A stretch of 7,667 bases of DNA from Thermoprotei archaeon (GTDB taxonomy: Archaea; Thermoproteota; Methanomethylicia; Nezhaarchaeales; WYZ-LMO8): NCBI GenBank assembly GCA_003650865.1, contig QMSN01000045.1, positions 1-7,667 on the forward strand, written 5' to 3'. Under the pieces are notes generated by a model that saw only the letters and a program-made list of their open reading frames with translations, made no database searches and had not been told where the DNA came from. Both the position numbers and the translations under genes were made by a program. Positions 1-6,213 of this stretch are shown piece after piece (position 1 is the first letter of the stretch; the number at the start of each line of letters is the position of its first letter).

Positions 1-1
1 C

Positions 2-1132
2 GATAGAGTTAAGAAGGCTGCTGAGGTCTTGGCTGAGGCTGAGAGACCACTAATACTGGCTGGTGGAGGCGTCATATGGTCTGGAGCTTACGAGGAGCTC
101 GTAGCCTTAGCTGAGCTGCTGTCGATCCCTGTCGTGACGACCTTGATGGGTAAGGGCTCAATACCTGAGGATCATCCTCTATCGCTAGGCATGATTGGGA
201 TGCATGGCAAGGCCTACGCTAACTACGCTGTGGTTGAGTGCGACGTCCTCTTAGCAATTGGCACTCGCTTCTCCGATAGAACCACTGGTAGGTTTGAGGA
301 ATTCGCTAGAGGGGCCTTCAAGATACACGTGGACGTGGACTCCTCTGAAATAAACAAGAACATAAGCGTCGATCTCCCCATAGTGGGGGACGCCAAGGAG
401 GCTCTGAGGCTCCTGATAAAGGAGCTTAAGAAGGCTGAGCGCATTAAGCCGCGTGGAGCTTGGCTTGATAGGGTCAAGGAGCTTAAGGCGAGCTTTGAGA
501 GAGGAGCTGAGGAGTCCAAGCCTGGGCTCAAGCCCTCAGCGATCATAAAGCTCCTCAACAAGCTCTTGGAGCCCGGCAAGTCGATAATTGCGACTGGCGT
601 TGGGCAAAACCAGATGTGGTGTGCACTCCACTACGTGGCTAGGTCTCCTAGGTCCTTCATCACGTCTGGAGGGCTTGGCACGATGGGCTTTGGCTTCCCA
701 GCTGCTCTCGGAGCTAAGGTTGCGTGCCCTGATAAGGTCGTGGTTGACATAGATGGCGACGGCAGCTTCTTAATGACTGAGCAGGACCTAGCGACATCGG
801 TCTCTGAGGGCATACCGGTCGTCGTGATAATACTGAACAACAGCGCTCTGGGCATGGTCAGGCAGTGGCAACACCTCCTCTACAGGAAGAGGTTTATGGC
901 TACGAGCTTAGGTAGGATCCCTGACTTCGTCAAGCTGGCGAAGGCTTTTGGAGCTGAGGGAGTTTCACCTCAGAGCTATGAGGAGCTGGAGTCAGCTGTT
1001 AAGGAGGCTATTAAGAGCGAGGTCACGACGGTCATAGACGTGCCCATATCGCCTGAGGAGAAGGTGTTCCCCATGGTTCTGCCGGGCAAGACTCTCCGCG
1101 AGGTGCTAGTTGATGAGTCAAGTGGAGCCTAG
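2..1132 (+). CDS. ilvB: Acetohydroxyacid synthase large (catalytic) subunit, 5'-truncated by the window edge
   Basis: This ThDP- and FAD-dependent enzyme condenses two pyruvates to 2-acetolactate, or pyruvate with 2-oxobutanoate to 2-aceto-2-hydroxybutanoate, the first common step of branched-chain amino acid synthesis. The frame is open from base 2, giving 376 residues. The family is usually about 560-600 residues, so roughly the first 190, including the pyrimidine-binding domain with the catalytic glutamate, lie upstream. Counting base 2 as residue 1, the central FAD-associated domain begins near residue 10 (RPLILAGGG) and contains GMIGMHG and AIGTRFSDR. The C-terminal ThDP domain has GGLGTMGFGFPAALGAK near 223 and the diphosphate/Mg motif GDGSFLM at 252 ending in NN at 279-280. 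MVRQWQ follows, as in true AHAS rather than other ThDP enzymes. A TTG at 29 is internal, not a start. The 3' end overlaps ilvN by 20 bases, which suggests translational coupling to its regulatory partner. Confidence 0.96.
   Translation, partial: DRVKKAAEVLAEAERPLILAGGGVIWSGAYEELVALAELLSIPVVTTLMGKGSIPEDHPLSLGMIGMHGKAYANYAVVECDVLLAIGTRFSDRTTGRFEEFARGAFKIHVDVDSSEINKNISVDLPIVGDAKEALRLLIKELKKAERIKPRGAWLDRVKELKASFERGAEESKPGLKPSAIIKLLNKLLEPGKSIIATGVGQNQMWCALHYVARSPRSFITSGGLGTMGFGFPAALGAKVACPDKVVVDIDGDGSFLMTEQDLATSVSEGIPVVVIILNNSALGMVRQWQHLLYRKRFMATSLGRIPDFVKLAKAFGAEGVSPQSYEELESAVKEAIKSEVTTVIDVPISPEEKVFPMVLPGKTLREVLVDESSGA
1100..1105 (+). promoter_or_regulatory. Ribosome binding site of ilvN
   Basis: GAGGTG lies inside the 3' end of ilvB, 7 bases before the ATG at 1113. 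It favours that ATG over the TTG at 1110 and the GTG at 1122. Confidence 0.6.
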
Positions 1133-1601
1133 GATCATAGTCACAATAGTCGAGGACAAGCCGGGAGTCCTCTACAGAGTAAGCTCAGTCATCAGGAGGA
1201 AGGGGATAAACATAGACGCCATAACTGTTGCTCCAACAGTTGAGCCGGGAATCTCTAAGATGACTTTTCTCGTCAACACAGACCCTCAAACAGTAGATCA
1301 GCTCGTCAGACAGATAGAGAAGATAGCGACTGTGCTATCGGTTGGTTCAAGCCCTCTCCGAGGCCTATACTCGAAGGAGCTTGCCCTCGTGAAGGTGGAT
1401 GTGTCTAAGCCAGGTGAGAGGGAAGCTGTTGACGCCCTCATATCCAAGTTCAAAGCTAGGGTCATAGAGGAGAGGACGTTTACACTGACCATCGAGGTCA
1501 TAGGGACACCTGAGGAGGTAAGCGAATTCATAAATCAGCTGAAAGGGTTAACAGAGATAGTCGACTTAGCTAGAACTGGACCAGTAGCTCTGTCGAGGTA
1601 G
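1113..1601 (+). CDS. ilvN: Acetohydroxyacid synthase small (regulatory) subunit
   Basis: This is the regulatory partner of IlvB. In characterised relatives it binds the large subunit, raises its activity and mediates valine feedback inhibition. The product is 162 residues, the normal size of the short IlvN/IlvH class. Residues about 7-80 form an ACT domain with VEDKPGVL at 13-20, GINID at 31-35 and ITVAP at 37-41. The second half is the small-subunit C-terminal domain, recognisable from KELALVKV and the closing ARTGPVALSR. The positions matching E. coli IlvH Gly14, Asn29 and Ala36, linked to valine response, are kept as Gly18, Asn33 and Ala40. ATG 1113 is chosen because a GAGGTG site precedes it at good spacing; TTG 1110 directly before it would add one residue. 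It overlaps ilvB by 20 bases and is followed 6 bases later by ilvC. Valine sensitivity is inferred from the family. Confidence 0.95.
   Translation: MSQVEPRIIVTIVEDKPGVLYRVSSVIRRKGINIDAITVAPTVEPGISKMTFLVNTDPQTVDQLVRQIEKIATVLSVGSSPLRGLYSKELALVKVDVSKPGEREAVDALISKFKARVIEERTFTLTIEVIGTPEEVSEFINQLKGLTEIVDLARTGPVALSR
1595..1599 (+). promoter_or_regulatory. Ribosome binding site of ilvC
   Basis: GAGGT overlaps the last codons of ilvN and sits 8 bases before the TTG at 1608, supporting that non-ATG start. Confidence 0.55.
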
Positions 1602-1607
1602 GTCGAG

Positions 1608-2597
1608 TTGGCCAAGATATATCGAGATGAGGATATAGATGAAGGATTGATCAAGGGCTCAACCATAGCTGTAATAGGTTATGGAAGTCAGGGTAGGGCT
1701 CAATCCCTGAACTTGAGGGACAGTGGCTTTAACGTCATACTTGGCTTGAGGAAAGGAGGGAAGTCTTGGAGCTTAGCTTCAAGAGAGGGCTTTGAGGTCT
1801 ATGAGATACCTGAAGCTGTCGAGAAGGGTGACATAATACTATTCCTGATACCGGACACCGAGCAGCCGGGGGTTTACGAAGAGCAGATCGAGCCTAAGCT
1901 TCGAGAGGGCAAGAGCTTATGCTTCGCCCACGGCTTCAATGTCCACTTCGGCGTTATAAGGCCTCCACGCGAAGTAGACGTTTTCATGGTGGCGCCCAAG
2001 AGCCCAGGCTTAAAGGTTAGAGAATCCTACCTTCAGGGTAGGGGTGTGCCAGCTCTAGTAGCTGTATACAACGACTACTCAGGTAAGGCTCTCCAGAAGG
2101 CCTTAGCAATAGCTAAGGGAATAGGTTGTTCAAGGGCTGGCGTCATAGAGACTACCTTCAAGGAGGAGACTGAGACAGACCTCATAGGTGAGCAGTGTGT
2201 ACTCGTAGGTGGCCTCATGGAGCTCATAAGGAAGGGCTTTGAGGTTCTCGTTGAGGAGGGCTATCAGCCTGAGGTGGCTTACTTCGAGGTTTGCAATGAA
2301 GCGAAGCTCATAATGGACCTCATATACGCAGGAGGCTTAACTGGGATGCTTAGAGGGGTTAGCGATACTGCTAAGTACGGTGGGTTGACTGTTGGGCCTA
2401 AAGTGATAGACGACAGGGTTAAGGAGAACATGAAGGAGGCTGCGCAGAGGGTTAAGGACGGCTCCTTCGCTAAGGAGTGGGTTGAGGAGTGCTCTACGGG
2501 TAGGAGGAGGCTTAGAGCCCTAATGGAGGCTATAGAGAAGCATCAGCTTGAGGTTGTCGGCAGGGAGATGAGGAAGCTGGCTGGCATCGAGGGCTGA
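1608..2597 (+). CDS. ilvC: Ketol-acid reductoisomerase, class I (short form)
   Basis: It converts 2-acetolactate, or 2-aceto-2-hydroxybutanoate, to the 2,3-dihydroxy acid by a Mg-dependent alkyl shift and a nicotinamide-dependent reduction. The 329 residues fit class I KARI. The N-terminal Rossmann domain has GYGSQGRAQ at 24-32, and the cofactor-choosing loop LRKGGKSW lies at 47-54. His108 in AHGFN and the VAPKSPG strand at 128-134 are typical. The knotted helical domain supplies the metal and substrate residues: Asp191 and Glu195 in ETETDLIGEQ, Glu227 and Glu231 in YFEVCNE, and Ser252 in SDTAKYGG. The chosen start is TTG 1608: it gives the usual MAKIYRDEDID beginning and has a GAGGT site 8 bases upstream. 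The gene lies between ilvN and ilvD with gaps of 6 and 5 bases. The loop has Gly51 where many NADPH enzymes have the first serine, so cofactor preference is uncertain. Confidence 0.97.
   Translation: MAKIYRDEDIDEGLIKGSTIAVIGYGSQGRAQSLNLRDSGFNVILGLRKGGKSWSLASREGFEVYEIPEAVEKGDIILFLIPDTEQPGVYEEQIEPKLREGKSLCFAHGFNVHFGVIRPPREVDVFMVAPKSPGLKVRESYLQGRGVPALVAVYNDYSGKALQKALAIAKGIGCSRAGVIETTFKEETETDLIGEQCVLVGGLMELIRKGFEVLVEEGYQPEVAYFEVCNEAKLIMDLIYAGGLTGMLRGVSDTAKYGGLTVGPKVIDDRVKENMKEAAQRVKDGSFAKEWVEECSTGRRRLRALMEAIEKHQLEVVGREMRKLAGIEG
2589..2593 (+). promoter_or_regulatory. Ribosome binding site of ilvD
   Basis: GAGGG at the very end of ilvC lies 9 bases before the TTG at 2603. The weak start codon is supported by this spacing and by family N-terminus length. 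Confidence 0.45.
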
Positions 2598-2602
2598 TTG
2601 CT

Positions 2603-4258
2603 TTGAAGCTTAGGAGCAGCGTGGTTAAGGAGTTTCCCAGTAGAGCCCCTCATAGAAGCCTGCTCAAAGCCTTAGGCTTGTCGGATTCCGACTTCGAGAA
2701 GCCCTTCATAGCAGTTGTGAACAGCTACTCTGAGATAGTGCCGGGGCACATACACCTCAGAGCTTTAAGCGAAGCGGTCAAGCGAGGGATATCGTCGGCG
2801 GGGGGCTACCCGTTTGAGGTCAACACCATAGCGATATGCGACGGAATAGCCATGGGCCACGAGGGCATGAAGTACTCGTTGCCCTCAAGAGACTTGATAG
2901 CGGACTCCGTTGAGCTTGTCGTTGAGGCCCACAGGTTTGACGGCATGGTACTCGTCTGCTCCTGTGACAAGATAATACCGGGCATGCTCATGGCGGCCGC
3001 TAGGCTGAACATACCGTCAATAGTCGTGACTGGAGGCCCCATGCTGCCCGGCTGTTATAGGGGGGAGAAGGTGACATTAACCAAGATATTTGAGGCTGTA
3101 GGCGAGTACACGAGGGGGGCCATAACGGAGGATGAGCTTAGAGAGATTGAGAGCTCGGTGTGTCCAGGAGCTGGCTCGTGTAGCGGTATGTTCACGGCTA
3201 ACACCATGGCTTGCCTCACCGAGGCCATGGGGATGAGTCTCCCCGGCTCAGGCACAGCTCCAGCAGTATCGGCTGAGCGTGTGAGGATAGCTGAGGAGTC
3301 TGGGGAGCTCATAGTTAAGCTCGTGGAGTGGGGTTTGAGGCCTAGAGACGTTATGACTCGCGAGGCCTTCATGAACGCCGTAGCGGTCGACATAGCCCTA
3401 GGGGGCTCGACGAACTCAGCTCTACACCTACCAGCTATAGCTCACGAGGCTGGAGTTAAGGTGACGCTAGACGACTTCGATGAGGTCAGTAGGAGAGTCC
3501 CTCAGCTATGCACACTATCGCCTAGCGGCCCCCACACAGTCTACGACTTCCACTTAGCTGGAGGGGTCATGGCATTGATGTCTGAGCTCAAAGACCACCT
3601 AGACCTAAATGCCATCACGGTTACCGGCAAGAGAATAGGCGAACTAATAGGGCGAGCCAGGGTTAGGGATAGGTCGATCATAAGGAGCGTTGAAGAACCC
3701 GTCATGAGGGAGGGTGGACTAGCAGTCCTCAAGGGCTCTCTAGCCCCTGAAGGGTCAGTGGTGAAGCTCGCAGCAGTCCCGAAGTCTATGTGGAGGTTTA
3801 AGGGAGTAGCGAAGGTCTACAACTCAGAGGAGGAGGCAGTTGAAGCAATTAAGAGCGGTAGAGTAGAGGAGGGAGATGTAGTGGTCATAAGGTATGAGGG
3901 GCCGAAGGGCGGGCCAGGCATGAGGGAGATGCTGACGCCAACATCACTAATAGTGGGAATGGGGTTGTGGGAGAAGGTGGCGTTAGTGACTGATGGAAGG
4001 TTTTCAGGTGCAACGAGGGGGTTAGCTATAGGTCACGTATCGCCTGAAGCGGCTGAAGCAGGACCTATAGCGAAAGTCGTTGACGGCGACTTAATAACAA
4101 TAGACCTCTCAAACAGGAGAATAGACGTAGAGTTTACAGTGCCAGAAGAAGAGAGGGTTAAGAAGACTACACCGCCAAGAAAGCCCCTTAAAGGTTACCT
4201 CGCAAGATACGCGCAAAAGGCATTGTCGGCTAGCAGAGGAGCGATAATAGCGCTATAA
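2603..4258 (+). CDS. ilvD: Dihydroxy-acid dehydratase, Fe-S enzyme
   Basis: It dehydrates 2,3-dihydroxyisovalerate and 2,3-dihydroxy-3-methylvalerate to the 2-oxo acids that are transaminated to valine and isoleucine. The 551 residues match IlvD length, and FPSRAPHRSLLKALGL is a typical start. Visible landmarks are CDGIAMGHEGM at 79-89, CDK at 121-123 (cluster cysteine, Mg-binding Asp122, and Lys123, expected to be carbamylated), CPGAGSCSGMFTANTM at 187-202 (cluster cysteine most likely Cys193), GGSTN at 267-271, YEGPKGGPGMREM at 431-443 with Mg ligand Glu442, and DGRFSG at 464-469 with the catalytic base Ser468. Residues 46-51 read VPGHIH, as in E. coli IlvD, instead of the PCN-type motif of [2Fe-2S] enzymes, so a [4Fe-4S] cluster is inferred. 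The stop codon falls inside the left copy of a 12-bp inverted repeat. The related edd gene product (6-phosphogluconate dehydratase) is unlikely given this operon. Confidence 0.96.
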   Translation: MKLRSSVVKEFPSRAPHRSLLKALGLSDSDFEKPFIAVVNSYSEIVPGHIHLRALSEAVKRGISSAGGYPFEVNTIAICDGIAMGHEGMKYSLPSRDLIADSVELVVEAHRFDGMVLVCSCDKIIPGMLMAAARLNIPSIVVTGGPMLPGCYRGEKVTLTKIFEAVGEYTRGAITEDELREIESSVCPGAGSCSGMFTANTMACLTEAMGMSLPGSGTAPAVSAERVRIAEESGELIVKLVEWGLRPRDVMTREAFMNAVAVDIALGGSTNSALHLPAIAHEAGVKVTLDDFDEVSRRVPQLCTLSPSGPHTVYDFHLAGGVMALMSELKDHLDLNAITVTGKRIGELIGRARVRDRSIIRSVEEPVMREGGLAVLKGSLAPEGSVVKLAAVPKSMWRFKGVAKVYNSEEEAVEAIKSGRVEEGDVVVIRYEGPKGGPGMREMLTPTSLIVGMGLWEKVALVTDGRFSGATRGLAIGHVSPEAAEAGPIAKVVDGDLITIDLSNRRIDVEFTVPEEERVKKTTPPRKPLKGYLARYAQKALSASRGAIIAL

Positions 4259-4262
4259 AGCC
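4251..4262 (+). repeat. Left arm of a perfect 12-bp inverted repeat
   Basis: CGCTATAAAGCC includes the ilvD stop codon. Its exact reverse complement occurs at 4657-4668, so the two arms flank almost all of the ilvD-purB gap. The core CTATAAAG resembles an archaeal TATA box reading rightward into the gap, with a transcript start expected near 4283. Whether it is a terminal repeat, a promoter or chance is unknown. Confidence 0.55.
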
Positions 4263-4297
4263 ACTAAGTACTTCAAGGTTTATGAGTCACTAGGAGA

Positions 4298-4455
4298 GCG
4301 CCGTAGCTGATGGCGTTGGGTCGCTTCCGGCCCCAGAGGTCATCACTGGTCAGCGTGGTCAGGAGCGCTCATCCCCAACTGTGCCCCACCTGACCGATCC
4401 AGCTTCATCTTCATCCTCCGCATGGAGTCTCCGTGGACGTGAGAGGGTGGGGCTC
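4298..4455. other. Possible structured RNA or decayed mobile-element segment
   Basis: This stretch holds several pairing segments. GCGCC 4298-4302 pairs with GGCGT 4312-4316. GGTCAGG 4357-4363 pairs with CCTGACC 4389-4395. CATGGA 4421-4426 pairs with TCCGTG 4430-4435. GCCCCACC 4383-4390 pairs perfectly with GGTGGGGC 4446-4453. The second and fourth share bases 4389-4390, so they compete. TGGTCAG also occurs twice, at 4347-4353 and 4356-4362, giving an alternative register. GC is about 62% over 4321-4440 against about 43-50% over 4561-4680. It does not show the conserved cores of SRP RNA or RNase P RNA that I looked for. The strand is undecided. Confidence 0.2.
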
Positions 4456-4656
4456 TATGACGCTTTTCTACAGGAAGCCCTACAAAAACCTTAATGTAAT
4501 GGGTTATGGCTATGCTGGTGCTCCCAACCTCCACTCGATGCTCATATAGAGCTGAAGCCACGCGTTAACGCCTTTTCCTAGCTTAATCGTCTAGAAGGGA
4601 TGTGGTTACGAGGTGAGGCTTCTTACCAGTAGATTATAGAACTAGGCTTTTCTCTC

Positions 4657-4668
4657 GGCTTTATAGCG
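4657..4668 (-). repeat. Right arm of the perfect 12-bp inverted repeat
   Basis: GGCTTTATAGCG is the exact reverse complement of bases 4251-4262. Read on the minus strand, its CTATAAAG core points leftward into the gap, with a transcript start expected near 4636. No matching target-site duplication is visible outside the two arms. Confidence 0.55.
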
Positions 4669-4718
4669 GGCACTTCTAGGCTTATGCGTCAACTTCAGTT
4701 CGTGGTGGCAATCAGAGG

Positions 4719-6071
4719 TTAGCTTTGCAGTGCTTCACGTGCTTCTCTGACGGCTTTATCTATGAGCTTATCTACCTCCCCGAGGTAATTCTCGGGCTTC
4801 ATGGCTTCTGTTATCTCCTCCACGGTTAAGTACTTGGTCACCCTGAGGTCTCTCTTGAGCAGCTCGGCTAGATGCAAGTCTTCGCTTATCGACTTGAGCG
4901 ATAGCTCTCTGAGAATTCTATGGGCTTCTTGCCTACTCATGCCCCTCTCCGTCAGCTTTATCATGACCGCCTCGCTCATGATCCTACCCTTGGTTAACTC
5001 CAAGTTTCTCTTCATGTTATCTGGGTACACCCTTAATCCTCTGAGAACCCTCGTCATTCTCCTGAGCATTTCATCTATTATTATGCAGGCTTCAGGTATG
5101 AGGAAGCGCTCATTAGCTGAGTTTGTGAGGTCTCTCTCATGCCATAGAGGTATGTTCTCGAGGGCTGGTACTACGAGGCTCCTCATGAGCTTAGCGAGGC
5201 TCGATATGTTCTCGCAGTCTATGGGGTTCTGCTTGTGGGGCATTGTTGAGCTCCCAACTTGCCCAGCTTCAAACCCCTCAGCTACCTCAAGTATTTCGGG
5301 CCTCTGAAGGTTCCTTATCTCAGTCGCGAACTTGTCTAGGCTTGAGGCTATAATGGCTAAGAGGCATATGAGCTCGGCGTGCCTATCCCTCTGAATCACC
5401 TGAGTAGTTATCGTTGCAGGCTTCAGCCCCAGCACCCTCATAACCCTCTCCTGGACCTCCAACCCCTTACCCCTGAAGCTAGCCATGGTCCCGACTGCTC
5501 CAGACATCTTGCCCACGAGGACTCTCTCCTCGACTTCCCTCAGCCTCTTTAAGTGCCTAGCGACTTCAGATGACCACACAGCGAACTTGAAGCCCAGGGT
5601 TATCGGTAGGGCATGCTGTCCATGGGTTCTCCCAACCATAACCGTATCCTTGTACTTGACTGCTAGCTCGCAGAGGAGCTCACATAACTCTCTAAGCCTC
5701 CTCTCAATTATGGCTAGGGCGTCTTTGAGCTGGAGAGCTGTCGCTGTGTCAACTATATCGTAGCTTGTAGCTCCTAGGTGCACATAGCCCCCATGCTCAC
5801 CACAAGCCTCGCTCAACGCCTCAACTATAGCCATGACGTCGTGCCTTATGGACGCCTCGATCTCCTTAACCCTCTCCAGCTTGACGAACTTAACGTTGGC
5901 CCTCTCAGCTATGACTTGAGCAGCCTCTTTAGGTATGAGCCCGAGCTCGGCATTAGCCTTAGCTAGAGCAGCCTCAACGTCAAGCATTCTCTGAAGCCTA
6001 GCTTCCTCAGTGAAAATCCTCCTCATCTCCTCACTGCCATAGCGACCTGAGTCTATGGGCAGGATAGCCAT
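4719..6071 (-). CDS. purB: Adenylosuccinate lyase
   Basis: This fumarase/aspartase-superfamily homotetramer removes fumarate twice in purine synthesis: from SAICAR to give AICAR, and from adenylosuccinate to give AMP. The 450 residues fit the archaeal/Bacillus-type length. The start MAILPIDSGRYGSEEMRRIF is typical. RHDVMA at 76-81 contributes the conserved His77, and VHLGATSYDIVDT at 97-109 is substrate-binding. GRTHGQHA at 147-154 carries the general acid His150. The signature loop GSSTMPHKQNP at 273-283 holds the catalytic serine (Ser274 or Ser275). KGRIMSEAVM at 361-370 belongs to the C-terminal helical region. The ATG at 6069-6071 fixes the family N-terminus, and a TATA box lies about 37 bases upstream, so the transcript should be nearly leaderless; no clear ribosome site is seen. 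The gene diverges from purC, whose product supplies its substrate. Both catalytic histidines and the serine loop are intact. Confidence 0.97.
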   Translation of the reverse strand: MAILPIDSGRYGSEEMRRIFTEEARLQRMLDVEAALAKANAELGLIPKEAAQVIAERANVKFVKLERVKEIEASIRHDVMAIVEALSEACGEHGGYVHLGATSYDIVDTATALQLKDALAIIERRLRELCELLCELAVKYKDTVMVGRTHGQHALPITLGFKFAVWSSEVARHLKRLREVEERVLVGKMSGAVGTMASFRGKGLEVQERVMRVLGLKPATITTQVIQRDRHAELICLLAIIASSLDKFATEIRNLQRPEILEVAEGFEAGQVGSSTMPHKQNPIDCENISSLAKLMRSLVVPALENIPLWHERDLTNSANERFLIPEACIIIDEMLRRMTRVLRGLRVYPDNMKRNLELTKGRIMSEAVMIKLTERGMSRQEAHRILRELSLKSISEDLHLAELLKRDLRVTKYLTVEEITEAMKPENYLGEVDKLIDKAVREAREALQS

Positions 6072-6104
6072 TTCAAACCACGAGTAAAGCTAAGTGAGGA
6101 GACA

Positions 6105-6112
6105 CTTAAAAA
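6105..6112 (-). promoter_or_regulatory. TATA box of the purB promoter
   Basis: Read on the minus strand this is TTTTTAAG, within AACTTTTTAAGT. Its centre is about 37 bases before the purB ATG, which places the transcript start near 6082 and gives a leader of about 11 bases without a Shine-Dalgarno site. This matches the near-leaderless first genes of many Thermoproteota operons. Confidence 0.65.
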
Positions 6113-6125
6113 GTTGGGAGCTAAT

Positions 6126-6156
6126 GTAGAGCTAAGCGCCTTCAGCTTAGGGCTAC
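6126..6156. repeat. Imperfect dyad between the purB and purC promoters (candidate operator)
   Basis: GTAGAGCTAAG (6126-6136) and CTTAGGGCTAC (6146-6156) are inverted copies matching at 9 of 11 positions, separated by 9 bases. The centre, 6141, is within about 2 bases of the midpoint between the two TATA boxes. Position and symmetry suggest a protein binding site acting on both promoters; this is inference. Confidence 0.35.
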
Positions 6157-6173
6157 ATGAGCTGTGATAAAAC

Positions 6174-6181
6174 ATTTAAAT
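6174..6181 (+). promoter_or_regulatory. TATA box of the purC-purF promoter
   Basis: ATTTAAAT is preceded by the A-rich GATAAAAC, which could act as the BRE. Its centre lies about 37 bases before ATG 6214, predicting a transcript start near 6204 and a leader of about 10 bases. It falls inside the longer open frame that begins at 6157, which argues against using that earlier ATG. Confidence 0.7.
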
Positions 6182-6213
6182 GCTCAGTTGCGGATAAGAG
6201 GCTTAGGATAGTA

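Larger units (their letters stand above)
4259..4718. other. Unexplained 460-base gap between convergent ilvD and purB
   Basis: No convincing protein gene, tRNA or known RNA is visible. Because the flanking genes converge, no neighbour promoter is needed here. A 12-bp inverted repeat marks the edges. The left half (about 4298-4455) is GC-rich and can form several hairpins; the right half (about 4456-4718) is AT-richer and has few features. A possible plus-strand TATA element, AAAAACCTTAATG, starts at 4484. Only short T-runs appear: TTTTT on the minus strand at 4488-4484, which could end purB transcripts, and TTTT on the plus strand at 4464-4467, 4573-4576 and about 4648-4651. None is a strong terminator. 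A 72-codon minus-strand frame at 4343-4561 is judged non-coding because four of its six arginine codons are CGN, unlike the AGG/AGA-rich real genes, and no good ribosome site precedes it. Confidence 0.7.

Noticed and set aside
29..31. TTG at 29 as the start of ilvB
   Set aside because: The frame is open to base 2 with typical AHAS sequence, and the whole N-terminal domain is missing, so the gene continues upstream of the window.
223..579. Antisense frames under the ilv genes and purC (for example 223-579, 2806-3042, 3055-3393, 6393-6611)
   Set aside because: Each lies opposite a well-supported conserved gene and encodes low-complexity Ser/Leu/Thr-rich sequence.
1155..1157. Asp15 in IlvN in place of E. 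coli IlvH Asn11, as a sign of lost valine control
   Set aside because: The EDKPG form is common in IlvN proteins, for example from actinobacteria, so the change alone is not unusual. The other valine-site residues are kept.
4339..4345. Minus-strand GTGATGA resembling the C box of a C/D guide RNA
   Set aside because: No CTGA D box lies downstream on the minus strand within the expected distance, and no C'/D' pair is present.
4343..4460. Possible remnant of an IS605-type tnpB 3' end or its guide RNA, suggested by the HGDSMRRMKMK-like reading on the minus strand
   Set aside because: The resemblance is only impressionistic. No TnpB catalytic motif or zinc-ribbon cysteines are present, so it cannot be claimed from this sequence.
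4439..4549. 36-codon plus-strand frame (GTG start) ending in GYGYAGAPNLHSMLI
   Set aside because: It is short, has no ribosome site, and starts inside one arm region of a putative RNA stem. Nothing recognisable is encoded.
4343..4561. 72-codon minus-strand open frame starting with GTG
   Set aside because: Four of six arginine codons are CGN, unlike the AGG/AGA bias of the real genes. The product is rich in His, Ser and Met with no recognisable motif, and no ribosome site stands at the right distance.
4259..4718. tRNA, SRP RNA or RNase P RNA in the gap
   Set aside because: No GGTTCRANNCC T-arm was seen on either strand. The CCGGAAG on the minus strand near 4324-4330 lacks the flanking GGTCAGG...GCAGCC context of SRP helix 8, and GAGGAAAGTCC of RNase P is absent.
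4801..5307. 168-codon plus-strand frame antisense to purB, with smaller ones at 5485-5763 and 5778-5966
   Set aside because: They mirror the codon pattern of purB, which has intact catalytic motifs. Their products are Ser/Leu-rich with no domain, and no promoter or ribosome site is apparent.
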